This document shows, one piece after another, positions 32,337 through 44,215 of a DNA stretch of 64,000 nucleotides; the first letter of the stretch is position 1, and each line of letters opens with the position of its first letter. The stretch lies in NCBI GenBank assembly GCA_029532415.1, contig JAQOTA010000052.1, positions 1,364,001 through 1,428,000 of the forward strand, read 5' to 3'. Source of the DNA: Marasmius tenuissimus. Lineage: Eukaryota; Basidiomycota; Agaricomycetes; Agaricales; Marasmiaceae. The notes under the pieces were generated by a model that ran no database searches, had not been told where the DNA came from, and saw nothing but the letters and a program-made list of their open reading frames with translations. Both the position numbers and the translations under genes were made by a program.

Positions 32337-34082
32337 CTAACACGCGCCCTTGTCATCCCACGATCCACCACTTCCACCCGGCGTCTCTCCCTGTGTCCAC
32401 CACTTGGCGGTCCACAAGTGTCCGTTATAAGTCGCCGACTGTCCTCCCGTATAAACCTGCGAACTCGACCACGCCGCAACACCACTGCACCCTCCACTTC
32501 CCCCACCACCACCACCTCCCCCTCCACCTCCAGTCCCACTCCCCTGACACGCACTAATAGCACTCCAATCCCCATTCGGATTCGCAGCCGGCTGCGCACT
32601 CGTAAACCACTTGCTCTGCCAAACATACCCCCCAAACGACACCTTTGAATTCCCCGGATAATTACTCCCACTCGTCCAACTCGGCGCATCACACGTCGGA
32701 AACTCAAACCCTGTTCCCCCAGCAGCCACCAACGCGTTCTTAATCGCCTTGTGGTAATTACTATTAACCACAGCCTGTGACGCATCCCATAGCATCACCC
32801 CTCCGAACGAAGGGAAACTCTTCCTCATCGTCGTCGCGATCGATGCGATCGTGGAAGGGTCGACGTAGCCTGAACCGGCGGCGGTGCTAGAGGCAGGAGC
32901 TCCGATGTAGATTTTCACGTTCTTGTTGGGGGAGGTGGTGCGCGCCCATTGGTCCCAGATACCGAAATTCCAGTTGTTGGGTTCTCCGTAGTGCGTGAGC
33001 CCGCAAGGGTTGTTGTAGAATTGGACGTAGACGGCGTCGAATTGGGCGCTGTTGAGGACTCCCCCGAGGGCTCCGTCGGGGAAGATGCATTGCGGGGCGG
33101 CGGTAACGTAGTATCTAGGTTTTTGATTAGTGGAGTGTTGTGTTTTCTGTTGCGCGTTACTTACTTCTTACTCCCCCCACTCGCCCGACTCCGGATCTGG
33201 TTCACAAACGCAGCGTAATGGTCCGACGTTCCTCCTTCAATATCCAAGTCGATCCTACAAATAATCAATCCATCAGCTTCCCCATACTCGCAACCCCCCA
33301 CTCATACCGACACTCACCCATCCAAAACAGCATCCCCAAACGGCCTCGTCCCCGAACTCCCCCAAGAAACAAATTCCAAATCGTATCCGCAAACCCAACA
33401 GCCTGCGCATCCGACTGGAACCCTACCGAACCTGTCGCCCCTCCTAGACTGAGTGTCACGATCTTGCCTTTGGATTGACATGTCTTTATGTCGGAGGCGA
33501 GGGAGGCGCAGTTGGGGAGGTTGGTTCCGGGGAAGGTGGCGTTGTCTGTTGGGTTGCATGTCTATGTATTGTGTCGAGAGTTAGCAAGAGGGAAGGAAAG
33601 GGAAGAAGGGGGGGGAGGGCACGTACGTTGGCCAAATTCATAGACGGGACACCTCCCGGTCCGAAGAATACGTTGACAAAGGCGATGGGGATAGCGTCGA
33701 TTGTCGAGTCCTACGAGCAAATGATTATAATTTAGCGCCCGCCCCCCTTGGCAATATAACGTTCTGACTGCCGGGTTTTCGCGTACCTGACAATAAAACG
33801 ATAACGGTTTCTGAAAGTTGGCTGTATCCGTTCCGTGGACTGCTCCGTACGAGTTCTGGCCCCAGTAGCTGTTCGTTCGAAGGTCGGGTTAGTTGTGTGA
33901 GATGGGAGGGAGGGAGGATGATGGCACGTACACAGCGAGCTAGGATACGAGGCTCATGAGTATCATGTCCATAAATTCACGAAGGGAACGAAACTCACAT
34001 TATCATACCGCGAATTATCAAACGCCCATACCGACAACGACAGCGAGAGCGAGAGCAAGAACGACAAAGCGACGAACACCAT
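32337..34082 (-). pseudogene. GH18 chitinase (class III) with two chitin-binding modules, apparent 1-nt frameshift
   Basis: Secreted endochitinase for cell-wall remodelling. Start at 34082 gives a signal peptide (MVFVALSFLLSLSLSLSVWA). Exons: 33999-34082, 33932-33939 (8 nt), 33787-33868, 33627-33710, 33318-33561, 33165-33254, 32337-33114. Motifs: [27 protein letters not shown], the catalytic DGIDLDIEGG (DxxDxDxE intact), YYVTAAPQC, GGVMLWDASQAV. Two C-terminal modules resemble CBM5/12 (YPGNSKVSFGGYVWQSKWF and AATWNGHLWTAKWWTQ-like, here YNGHLWTAKWWTQGETPGG), joined by a Gly-rich linker. In exon 5 the frame changes between IWNLFLGG and [14 protein letters not shown] at a run of five C (33359-33363), where six would restore it. 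The exon is 244 nt but phase needs 245. This is either a real inactivating deletion or a homopolymer sequencing error; everything else looks functional. Confidence 0.8.
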
Positions 34083-34129
34083 CGCAGACTGACTGAAGAA
34101 CTAGAAGGAATCTCAAACCGGCCAAGAGC

Positions 34130-34137
34130 CTTTTATA
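34130..34137 (-). promoter_or_regulatory. TATA box candidate of the chitinase gene
   Basis: TATAAAAG on the minus strand, about 50 bp before the chitinase ATG. The short spacing implies a very short leader. Confidence 0.5.
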
Positions 34138-35671
34138 CCACCCAACTCGGCACACCCACGTAAAACAATGCGGATCCCCGCCTCAACACCCCAAGAACAG
34201 TCCAAGTTCGGGTGTATGGAGGGAGAAGAGCACAGACCATACGCGTAAGAGAGGTTCTTTTCCGCATCGACCCATACGGAATAACCTATATTTAGTGATT
34301 TCAATGCCGGATGTTCGGAATTTTGTTTTTTTTTTGTTTTTTAGATTCGGGGTATCTGTGCCGCAACGGTGCGATGCGCCCTTGCCACCTCGACTCGTGA
34401 ATGTGGAATTGTTATTGGGCGTACAGTCTCGGTCACCCTCACTCTCCCACTTCCCCCCCCCCCCCCCCCCCTTGCTCAGGATTAGTGTCCAAGAGCAAGA
34501 GAGGCCCTTCGGGGATTCGCCCCTCCGAATCCTGATTCGACTTTGGGAAGGTAGAAACAATACCGGTCCGATTTTGGGAATAGCGTGCCATGCCGTTCTT
34601 CCATCCATCGCTGAGCTGAGCAGCCGTATTGAGTTGCGGTATATAGATAACAGAGCAACGCCGCATGTATCGTCTTCCCAGCCCATGAACATCCTTTTGA
34701 TTGAGGTCTTGTGGTGCGTGTGATGGAGTTGGGTGGTTACTATGATTCTGGATGGGGGTGGTCGAGGAAGAGAGCAAGAATGAGACAGAGACTCAGAGGA
34801 GATGATTGAGGTCGTATGGCGCGTGTGATGGGGGGTGAAATGTCGCGTGGGTCGCGTGATGAACGTGTGGATGGTAGATGCAGAAGACAGAGGAGAAGCA
34901 GAAGGAAGGGGAAGGGGAAGGGATCGAGACACCAGAGAGGAAGAGCAAAGGGAGTTTGGAGTTTGGAGTTAGAGATAAAGCGGAACGAATAAAAATAGTG
35001 GGAATAGAAAGAGGGTTTCGTTGATACCGATACCGACCCTGGTATGTCCCGAAACCACCGAAACCGTAGTGGTCCTACGTGATGCTGGGCGTGAGTACAA
35101 CGATCGCAGTTGAGTCAAGAGCCCCCCAATAGCGAAGCTCACCAAACCTCTCACATGTACAGTAAAGCGATGTCCTCGCAACAATGAGGTCCGGCAAGAA
35201 CACAGTCGCATGCAGATATCATAGAGCATCCGGATACCAAGTATAACGATCCTATTCATTAGGTTTGGCTTCAGCTTCAGTAAATAAAGAGTAACGAATG
35301 AATGTGATACATACCACATGTTCCGTTTCTCAGCTCGTGAAAACTGAGCAACACAATCGTTTGATTCAGGCCGTGTGGCGCCCCGTATGCGTGTGATGAA
35401 GAGGCATGGACGTACGGATACGCGGACGATGGCAAGACCCCAGCAAGTGTTAACCGGTAGGTAAGCGGGAATAAGATGCTTGTGGTGGGGAAGTCTTGGA
35501 AGGGTGATCGCACGAACATCCGAATCAAGACATAGCTCAAGTAGCACGGAGTGAGGGAGGGAAAAAAAGGAAATAAAAGTTCAAATTCTAGTTACAACAC
35601 AAATGAAGCGAACCAATAAGATACTCGAAGAGAGAAAAGGGGGAAAAAAGGTCAGTATTACCATCCTGAAC
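34138..35671. other. large intergenic region with C19 tract
   Basis: About 1.5 kb upstream of the chitinase and downstream of CK2 alpha. It contains a 19-C homopolymer at 34453-34471 and CT/GA-rich sequence. The long open frames here (for example 34183-34932 on the minus strand and 34969-35547) are Ser/Pro/His- or Arg-rich without motifs and probably reflect composition. The region may carry the chitinase control sequences. Confidence 0.45.
34453..34471 (+). repeat. C19 homopolymer
   Basis: Nineteen consecutive C, about 370 bp upstream of the chitinase start. Confidence 0.85.
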
Positions 35672-37275
35672 TTATCCCGAAGACACCGAATCGCTGTCCG
35701 CGCTGCCCGCTGCGTTGTTGTTAGCACTCGTCCGTACCGGATCTGCATGGTACACAACGCATGTGAGCCAGATTCCCGACCAACACATAGATCAAAAGGA
35801 GGAGTGAACTCACCGAAGTAAGGCTGAGCTTGTGCTTCCCTAGCCGTAAGTCGCTCTTGATGATCATACCGGAGCAGCTTGTCCAAGAAGTCAATCGCCT
35901 CGTTGGAAATGTACCGTTGATTCTCCGAAGTTATGAACCGGGTCCAGGGCTTTCGTGGGTATCTAGGAACCGAGGATAGTATTTTTAAGTGTTTATCATG
36001 ATGCGGGGGGGAAAAGAAACACACCTCCCGAGAATGTCATCATAATGAGAATCGAGAGTGATGTGGTACTTGTCGATGTAGGCATACAGCTCGTCCGTGC
36101 CAAGAACCTTAGTGATCTTGACGAGTTGGTCGTAGTTATCGTGACCGTGGAAGAAAGGCTCCTTGCGGAATATCTGAGGCGGGATGCGAATGACGAAACC
36201 GATGAGATATGTGGGTGCAAGAAACAGAAACAAAGCGAAAGAGCAAGAGAAAGAAAGAGGATTCCAAAAGAAGTAGAATTGCGTACTCACCATGGAGGCG
36301 AACATGCATCCATAGCTCCACATGTCCAGACTGTAGTCGTACTCTTGGAAGTCGACCAGCAACTCCGGGCCCTTGAAGTAGCGTGATGCGACACGGACGT
36401 TGTACTCTGTCTTGGGGTGGTAAAATTCGGCGAGACCCCAGTCAATTAGTCGAAGCTAAAGAGTCCGAGTTGATGTATTGAGACGAAACGTAAGACGGAA
36501 ACGAAGAATCCTCACCTTGCGATGTTCATGGTCAATCATAACGTTGTGGGGTTTCACGTCCCGGTGCATGATACCCTTCGAGTGACAGAAATCCAGAGCC
36601 TATAAAGAATGAACCAAGGAAAGTATCACGATCAGAAAACCGCCACGCTGAACTCCTTTGTACGAATACCCACCTTCAGCAGCTCGAACATGTAAAACCT
36701 CACGTCCATATCGGTAAACCGCGGGTATAGAACCTTGAAATCCACATTGTGCACATATTCCGTGATCAAACTCGGTATCTTCGATGCTGGATCTCTGACA
36801 ACATCTAGCAGAGCAACGACATTAGGTCCACCCGCGAGGTTCTGGAGAATCTTGATCTCTCGTTTGATTTTCTTCTTCTTCACGGGCTTCAACACCTTGA
36901 TGATGCATTTTTCGTCCGTGACGACGTTGACGCCCTCGAAGACCTGGTCGTTATGGTTCGTCAAATCGATGGGAAAAAAGAAACACAGCACGACAGGACA
37001 ACGCACCTCAGAGTATTTCCCCCTACCGACTTTTCGAACAATTTCGTAGTGGTCTTGGGTTCCCCATTGGACTTGGAGGTTGTCTGGATAGGGATTGGGA
37101 AGGGATTGGGGAAAGGAATAAGGAAAAGAATATCAAGGGCGCGTGAGTTGGTATCTCCGTTCCTTTTTTTTCAAAGAGAAAAGGAGATCGAACCATATTC
37201 ATGCCATGAGGGGCCTAATCTGCCATTGACGTCGGCGTATACACGAGCGACGGATTTCGTGGACGACCTGCCCAT
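35672..37275 (-). CDS. CKA1: casein kinase II catalytic subunit alpha
   Basis: Acidophilic Ser/Thr kinase, constitutively active and essential in yeasts. Eight exons (37194-37275, 37007-37083, 36674-36943, 36516-36599, 36291-36455, 36025-36173, 35814-35962, 35672-35742) join in phase to 348 residues. Hallmarks: [18 protein letters not shown] (the N-terminal segment that locks the kinase active), [12 protein letters not shown] (glycine loop), [20 protein letters not shown] (catalytic Lys and the polybasic stretch), [27 protein letters not shown] (DWG in place of DFG, as in all CK2), [39 protein letters not shown], and DPVRTSANN after the last helix. The tail is Ser/Asn rich. The start lies 61 bp from the ATG of the divergent SET gene. 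Confidence 0.96.
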
Positions 37276-37336
37276 GGGTTGAAGGAAATGGAGCAAGTCG
37301 AAGGGGTACACGGTGACTGAGGCAACGAGGCCTTTG

Positions 37337-38105
37337 ATGCTTTCTCACGCACCTACCCCATCACCCTCAGGCTCGGACGATTTTATCATGGTCCAATCGA
37401 GTGGAACAGCAATTACGCCTTCGCACTGGCCAAAAGAGCTCAAATATATTCAACATTGCTGTTTTCACTCCTCTGTGCCAGCGGAAGCTCGACAATTCAT
37501 TCATGGGACGGGATCTGTTGCTACAAAAAATGCAAATACGAAGAAGAGCACCCAAAATGGTGTAGTGGCCATACGACGGATCGCAAACGATGCACATCCA
37601 GCGAATGGACAACACGGGCTATTTGCTATGAAGAAAATACCACCCAAAACCCATATACTTGACTATATAGGTGAGCTCGAGCTGTTTCGAACGGCAGTCT
37701 TCCGCGCAGTCGATACATCAGTTACCGCATGCAGGAGAACTCCATTGCGACGATCGTCCCTCCTCCGATTATGACCTGTCTCTTCACCGCTTCCAGAGTG
37801 GTGAGAGCATCGGGATAGATGCTAGTACGACAGGAAACGAGGCACGGTTCATAAACGACTATCGTGGGATCCAAGCCAAGCCAAATGCCTTGTTTACGGA
37901 CTATCGAACGGCGTCTGGAGAGCTCCGTATGGGTATATGGTCAGGAAATGAGGAGATTAAGAAGGGTAGCGAAATCCTTGTTCGTCAAAGATTTGGAGTC
38001 GTGATAGGACAAGCTGATCGTCCATCTTCGCAGGTTTCATACGGAAAGTCATGGTGGAAGGAAAGGGCACAAGCTGAACAGGAATCGACCTCGGTCGAGT
38101 GCTAG
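37337..38105 (+). CDS. SET-domain protein (putative lysine methyltransferase)
   Basis: Three exons (37337-37670, 37735-37979, 38034-38105) join in phase to 216 residues. The SET fold is seen as LFAMKKIPPKTHILDYIGE (N-SET), then EARFINDYRGIQAKPNALFT (the NH-type knot segment, here N-D-Y) and GSEILVSYGKSWW (C-SET, with the catalytic-type Tyr). No zinc-binding pre-SET or post-SET cysteines are present, so this is a minimal SET protein, not a SUV39 or SET1 type. The target may be a histone or another protein. The frame is open upstream to 37313, but the first ATG is at 37337. Only 61 bp separates it from the CK2 alpha start. Confidence 0.82.
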
Positions 38106-38336
38106 ATAGCAAGATTTGGTAGATGTAACCTTTAGGTTGACAGCGAATGTATAATAGGCCTGTCGAATGTACGATAGCTTGGTCGAGGAGGTTTCGAGGA
38201 ATTTTCGGAAGAAGGCTGGAGGAAACACGTGTGATGTCATGCACTTTCCAGAAATTGCGGGAGCCAAACAATGCGTCAACAGAAAAAGTGTGTTAAGCGC
38301 CTAACCAATAGCTTTGGAACGGAGAATAGCAACCTC

Positions 38337-40121
38337 ATGCATCGTCGTTTGCCGTCTTCTGGCCTCTCTTCTTTCCTGGCACTCTACTCCTGCTCTGCTT
38401 CCAAATCAAGGCTCTCTTCGCGTTCCTTCTCACTATACCGGTCTCAGTGCTTGCACGACACCAAAAGGCGGATAACCTATCCGAAACGGCTATCGAACAA
38501 GGTCTGGATTTGCTCGGGAAATACATGGTAGAAAGCGGAACTAAACGTTCATTCTTCGAAATTCTCAGCGACACTTTCATTCTACACCAGTACAAGGGGC
38601 CCAGAAGAATCCTTATGATGTACTCGGTGTGAAACGGGATGCGTCAGCAGCAGAGATAAAAAAGACCTATTTCGGGGTGAGTCTCAACAAGTAGCTCAGC
38701 GTAACACCATTACTCACAGAAAAACATTCAAGCTCGCGAGGAAATATCATCCAGACACCAATCCCGACAAGAATGCTCGTGAAAAGTTTCAAGAAATACA
38801 AGACGCATACGATGTCAGTCAACTCCGCCCCAGCTATACCTTCCCTTATTCATAGCTTTCCGTTTAGGTCTTGAAAGATGACAGCAAACGCAAAGCTTAC
38901 GACCAGTATGGCTCTGCCTCACAACAACCCGGTTTCGATCCCAACATGTTTTCCGGCGGCTTTGGAGGGGCAGCAGGAGGATTCAACTTCCAAGATTTCG
39001 CTTCTGCTTTCGGTGGTGCACATCAGAGAGGTGGTGCGGGAAACAGTGACCTTTTCGAGCAGCTGTTCAGCGCGTTTGGGTCGAGGGGAGGACCCCGGCA
39101 CACTGGACCTTCTCGAGGGGCGGACATTCAGTCGAACATCTCGATTAGTTTCCTGGAGGCATGCAAAGGAACAACCCGGACAGTTAATGTATCTCCCGTT
39201 TCTGACTGTGGAAGCTGCTCTGGATCTGGGTTGAAACCAGGCGCCAAACGCACGAGTTGTACGACTTGTGGAGGAACTGGTACACGGACGTTCGTGATAG
39301 ACAGTGGCTTCCAGATGGCCAGTACTTGTGGAACGTGTGAAGGAGCCGGGACTACTGTTCCTCGGGGTGGTCAGTGTTCAAGTTGTGGCGGTCTTGGAAA
39401 GGTCAGGACGCGGAAAACGGTTACGGTCGAGATACCTGCAGGTGAGTAGTTATTGTGAGAAGACTGGTCTCCCACTCAGACTCGTACCGTATGTCAGGCG
39501 TGGAAGACGGTATGACTGTACGGGTACCGGACTCTGGTGACGCTCCAGTTTCCGGAAAGGGTCCTGCTGGGGACCTCCTGGTCCGTGTACGGGTTGCTTC
39601 ATCGAAACAGTTCCAGAGGAAGGGCGACAATCTCTATCACGAAGCACGGATACCTATGCATTCAGCCTTACTCGGAGGAAGAGTTCGTGTACCCACCCTC
39701 GATGGTGACGTAGATGTTCGCGTTCCCGGCGGAACACAACAGGGCGAGGAAATGGTTTTGAAGGGCCGTGGAGTACAGAGCGTTTTCAATGGCAGACATG
39801 GAGATCTATTCGTTACTTTCAGAGTCATCCTACCTAGGTACGAGGTCCCCTACAAACGTCTTGCGAGTCGTTACTCATCCTCATCTTTCTAGGACGCTCA
39901 CACAACGACAACGACAACTTCTTCAAGAATACGCAGATGATGTTGAGGGACGGACTTCGTCTACGAGCGGAACGAAATCTGAAGATTCCCCAAAGTCACA
40001 GGAGCAACGGACGGCAGATGATATTAACAACGGTACGGCTTCTTTCACTCATTCACCACCCTCAACCGGTGGTTGGATGTCTCGTACATGGCAGAAATTC
40101 AGAGAACTCATTGGATTTTGA
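38337..40121 (+). CDS. MDJ1: mitochondrial DnaJ (Hsp40) co-chaperone, Mdj1 type
   Basis: Stimulates mitochondrial Hsp70 ATPase for folding in the matrix. A J domain is seen as NPYDVLGVKRDASAAEIKKT and LARKYHPDTNPDKNAREKF (HPD intact), then a Gly/Phe-rich region. Four zinc-finger repeats follow: CGSCSGSG, CTTCGGTG, CGTCEGAG, CSSCGGLG. The C-terminal substrate domain has GVEDGMTVRVPDSGDA, HSALLGGRVRVPTLDGD and VPGGTQQGEEMVLKGRG. Clear exons are 38733-38813, 38868-39441, 39498-39837, 39893-40121, with a J-domain exon ending at 38676. The 5' part is less certain: ATG at 38337 opens an Arg/Ser-rich segment (MHRRLPSSGLSSFLALYS) fitting a mitochondrial presequence, joined to the J domain near 38605 by an intron whose donor I could not fix. 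Confidence 0.9.
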
Positions 40122-40561
40122 TTTCATTGGCATGTCTTCTATCCTTCGAAATGGGTCTTCCGTATGTTCTTATATTCACCTTCGTCGAGCAGTCGCTGCG
40201 GATGACAATCGGAATCGAATTCGAACAAGACAGACTCCCCGACGAGGCAACCGAGAAAAAGCGAGCGACAGGGTAGATAGGCGCCAGCATAGAGGTAGAT
40301 AGACTATCATACATAGACTCTAATATTCATCTACTTAATCACTGTAGGTAGTGGTCGAATGGATCTACACAACTCACCACTCATTTTTCGAGATTCCTGA
40401 AATTCGAAGGCAAAGCGGCAGTCCGGATCACGACCTGCGCACACAGCTTGACCTCGATACTCCCATCTTCAAAGGCTCCGGCAATACGCACTTCTCAAGA
40501 TTCCTTCGTCCTTCAAGCTTGATTGGCCTCTGAATATTCTAGGGCTGTACTTCCGAAAGAT

Positions 40562-41308
40562 CTACAAAAGTGCTTCCTCATCAAACAGCTGAAGAAACAG
40601 CCAGACTTCACTCAGTTTCTCATACCTGTACATCTCGGCTGCTTCACACACTCGACTCATTCTGGATTGAAGCACGCTATCGTATGTTAGAACAGTTTTC
40701 TCTACACCTTGATTCCTCACGATGACTTCTTTAGCGTGTTTTTGAGGCGGGCGCAAGCGTCGAAATGGATCTCCTGCTGCGATCATGCTCCGGATCCCGT
40801 CGAGGCATTCCAGGCAATCATTTACATGATCCTCCCAGCCCTCATCTAGAGTTACGAGGTCTCCTCTGCAGAATGTGCATCGCGTTTCGCTGGCCTCTCC
40901 GCGGCGGCGTTTCCGACATTGTTAGACGGGTCACGGAAGTGTGCGACCTCCCTGTTTAATTTGCATCCCAGAGCGTTTCTGGGCCTCATGGTCAAACTTA
41001 CTGGGGACTTCTCCGTCGCCAACGTCTTTCCCCCCCTTACTACCGAGGTTGGATTCTGGACGTTGTTCTTTGCCCTTTACCAAGTTCCCGCGAAAGTCCT
41101 CAAACCATGTGAACTTGCTATATCGCGGGATGGTGGCATTTTCTCTTGTTCGCTCTAGTGGAGCTACTGCCGCTCTCACCAGTCCCGGTCGGAACATGGA
41201 GCAAGGTCCTTCAAGTTCAGTGCGCAAGCTACGGAACTCGTTCCCCAGATTCATCGAATCATTCATCAAGTATGACTGGCACCATGAGTCTACAAGAGGC
41301 CAAGACAT
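40562..41308 (-). CDS. putative zinc-finger protein of unknown function (partial model)
   Basis: Two adjoining minus-strand stretches look coding. One, about 40931-41308, reads MNDSMNLGNEFRSLRTELEG and onwards through IPRYSKFTWFEDFRGNLVKG. The other, ending at 40562, reads RCTFCRGDLVTLDEGWEDHV then NDCLECLDGI, a C-x2-C-x13-H-x3-C pattern suited to one zinc ion, followed by RNQGVEKTVLTYDSVLQSRM and EKLSEVWLFLQLFDEEALL. An intron of about 50 nt near 40890-40945 with a CTAAC branch-like word could join them, but the acceptor is poor. An upstream exon may lie in 41330-41560. A 213-codon plus-strand frame overlaps at 40941-41582, so strand choice is not fully settled; the zinc pattern favours minus. 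Function is unknown. Confidence 0.42.
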
Positions 41309-41935
41309 TCATGCTACAGCTGTATCGATACCGGGAGCGACCTCGCCTCCGAGTCTGCTATCAAGAATGCAGACGTTCATCATGAACTGTTTGCCTGCAA
41401 CTGCTCCTGGGATCCGTTCGAACGATTTTCCCGATTCCATATCCCGCATTCCCTTGGATCAGGAACCTATCGAGGGAAGTAAAGTTAGAGTATACAGACG
41501 TCACCGCGGAGGTAGTCTGGACGTAGATACTTGGCTGAATAGATGTGCTGTGCTGGTGCTATGCCGGAGCTTGTTTCTTTGAGCTTTTTTAGCAAGCTCC
41601 AGCTTGGGCCTGACTTGGTCAAAATGACGCCCATTGACGCGGTGGCGCAACTTTTTCTCCCGGCGGTAGCACGTGTTTTTTTCGCTGTTCATTTTACAGG
41701 AATTGGGAATGAGCCATGATGCCCTTTTATCGGCACACGACCATTCCCAAGTCCCTTCGTCCCGAATTCACGTCAAACGTCCACCTTGGCTCGTCCTCAT
41801 TGGTTCTCCCTCACTCCCCAGTTAATTATCACAATCAGGCCCTTATCGTATCATTCAAATACTTTCAATTGCCCAACCCGTAGTCGAAATTTCAAACAGC
41901 TTCCTTCGCTTCATACCACCACCTTCATATCACGC

Positions 41936-43481
41936 ATGGCCATGTCGCCCATCATCTCCCCGTCCATTTCGACACCCTCGATCTCTCTAGAGAGTCCCTC
42001 ACTCATCAAGCGACTCTCGACAAGCTCTGTACAGAGCCTAGCGTCAACTATTGCCGCCAGTGCCAGTTCGTCAATTACCTCGCTACCCCCTGCAGGACAA
42101 GATGTTGAGGTCGTAAGGGAGGAAGGGTTGCGACATGCTACTATCAGGCTGGAAGCTAGGTAAGAAAGCTCCACTCCATCCGTCTGTACTCATCAGGCCG
42201 TCCAGGGCGAGAACACATAAAGCTCGAGCCTCTTGGTCTGGTTTTATCACTATCATTCTTCAACCGAGGCTGACAGTACCTTCCTTACTTCTAGACACTA
42301 CAAGAAAGTCTCCTTTCTCCAAAGTCTGCTAGAATGCATTCGTGCCTCGAAGATCTCGTCATGGTCGAACAATGACATCTTACCCCAGGATATTCTCGTC
42401 GAAAAAATTTCAGGATCCCTAACCAACGCCGTTTTCTTCGTTTCTTGCCCTTCCAGCCCTGGAACGAAGAAGCTATTGCTGCGCATTTACGGTCCCTCGT
42501 CTGGTGAAATGATTTCACGTCCTCGCGAACTCCACACCCTTCATATCCTCTCCTCACGGTATGGTCTTGGCCCTCGTGTGTTTGGCACCTTTGAGAACGG
42601 CAGAATCGAAGAGTATTTCGAGTCTACGACCCTTACTGCGCCCGAATTGCGAGACCCGGAGATCAGCCAGTGGATAGGTGCGCGCATGGCAGAACTCCAC
42701 TCGGTCGACATCGAAGTCATTGAGGACACCTCACCTGAAACGAGAGGTGAAGGCAAGGGTTGGGAGGTAGCAGCGAAGAAGAACATCAAAGCTTGGACGG
42801 CCCCGGCTAAGGAGGTTTTACGACTACCTGCTCTCTCACAGGCTGATCGGGAAGCCCTGGACATTGACCTATTCAGACAAGACTGGGACAAGTACATGGA
42901 GTGGTTGTCTACAGTCGATTCTAGCAAAAGAGTCTTCGCACATAATGATGCTCAGTACGGCAACTTGCTCAGACTCATCAACGCGAAGGAAGGGCTCTCT
43001 GCTCATCGACAGGTGCGTCGTGCCGATCCATGACTATCATATGTGCTGACTTCCGTCATCGTAGATCATCGTTGTCGACTTTGAATACGCAGCTCCCAAC
43101 ACTGCCGCATTCGATATAGCAAACCATTTCCACGAATGGACTGCGAACTATCATACCTCTACACCGCACCTCCTCGATCCATCCAGATACCCCAACCCGG
43201 CAGAGCGTCGAAACTTTTATCTCGCTTATCTCGAACACTGTTTACCTCCGTCGTGCACACCGCCGTCGGAAGCCGAGCTAGAGTCGGAGGCTAAGGCACT
43301 GGATGAGCAAGTTCGCTTTTGGAGTCCTTCATCACATGCATGGTGGGGAGTTTGGGGCATAGTCCAGGCGAAAGATGACTTGCTCAATGACGTGAAAGTG
43401 CCCGAATTCGATTACATTGGCTACGCCAAGTGTCGGTTGGACCTGTTCCGCAACGAGTTGAGGGCGTTGGGAGTTATATAA
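41936..43481 (+). CDS. choline/ethanolamine kinase
   Basis: Phosphorylates choline (or ethanolamine) with ATP, the first step of the CDP-choline (Kennedy) pathway to phosphatidylcholine. Three exons (41936-42159, 42295-43012, 43065-43481) join in phase to 452 residues. Motifs: ISGSLTNAVFFVSCP with KLLLRIYGP (nucleotide-binding lobe), RPRELHTLHILSSRYGLGPR, FENGRIEEYFESTTLT, VFAHNDAQYGNLLRL (Brenner phosphotransferase motif, HND...N) and VVDFEYAAPNTAAFDIANHF (choline kinase motif with the metal-binding Asp). The Ser-rich N-terminal 75 residues are extra. An in-frame ATG at 41786 would lengthen the leader, but 41936 follows a CT-rich 5' region. Choline versus ethanolamine preference cannot be read from these motifs. 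Confidence 0.93.
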
Positions 43482-44215
43482 CTACTTAATCTCGCATATG
43501 TGTTCCGACCCTCCTTTTTCTTTATGTATCCTCAATCATCGTTCTTACACTTACCCATGCTTTGTTCATTCTACTACGTACAGTACTTAGTAGCCGTAGT
43601 AATAGCCGTAGTGGTACTTTAACCGCGTGTCTTTTAAGTTATCTCCCCAATGGATTTCATTCTACCATTTCATTTCATAAAGTGAAGAAATATCTTATAT
43701 GTATTCGTAACGAAATAAAAACATGTTGCAGGGGGGCGGCTGGTGCAAGTGAACGACAATGATGCGATGTAGATAGGGAAAAATATGAGATAAGGTAGGG
43801 CGGGGGGTACCGGTGAGTAGTGACAATCAAGGCGAACGACAGAGATAATTGACCGAGAAGCGCGTAGCATTGGCAAGAGAGGTGAATGCATTGACGGAGG
43901 GGGGGAAAGAGGGTGTCATGCTATGGGTGCTGCTGCTGCTTTTGGTGGGATGCAAAGAAAACAGGATGCGAAAGGACGAGAGCAAACAGAGAAAAGAAGA
44001 AGAATCCGAGTATTGGCAAAACGGGGAAATGCATAATTTCGAGAGGTATTTAGATGATTGGAAACTTAAAAAACCAATGTCCGACTGAAGCGGGCAAGAT
44101 AATCAAGACAGCATTCCAGACGAGGGAAAACAGAAAAGGGGATGGGGACTAAAAACACAAGGGGAAAAAAATGGATTGGGAGTGCCGAACTTCGAGTGCA
44201 ACTTCGTCTCGGACA
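43482..44215. other. intergenic, convergent 3' ends
   Basis: Between the stops of choline kinase and the CCCH zinc-finger gene. No gene, RNA or repeat was recognised. Confidence 0.4.

Noticed and set aside
34183..34932. 249-codon minus-strand open frame upstream of the chitinase
   Set aside because: Low-complexity Ser/Pro/His sequence that reads through the C19 homopolymer; no motif and probably control DNA.
34969..35547. 192-codon minus-strand open frame
   Set aside because: No recognisable motif, Arg/Leu/Ser-rich composition, and no convincing start context or neighbouring exons.
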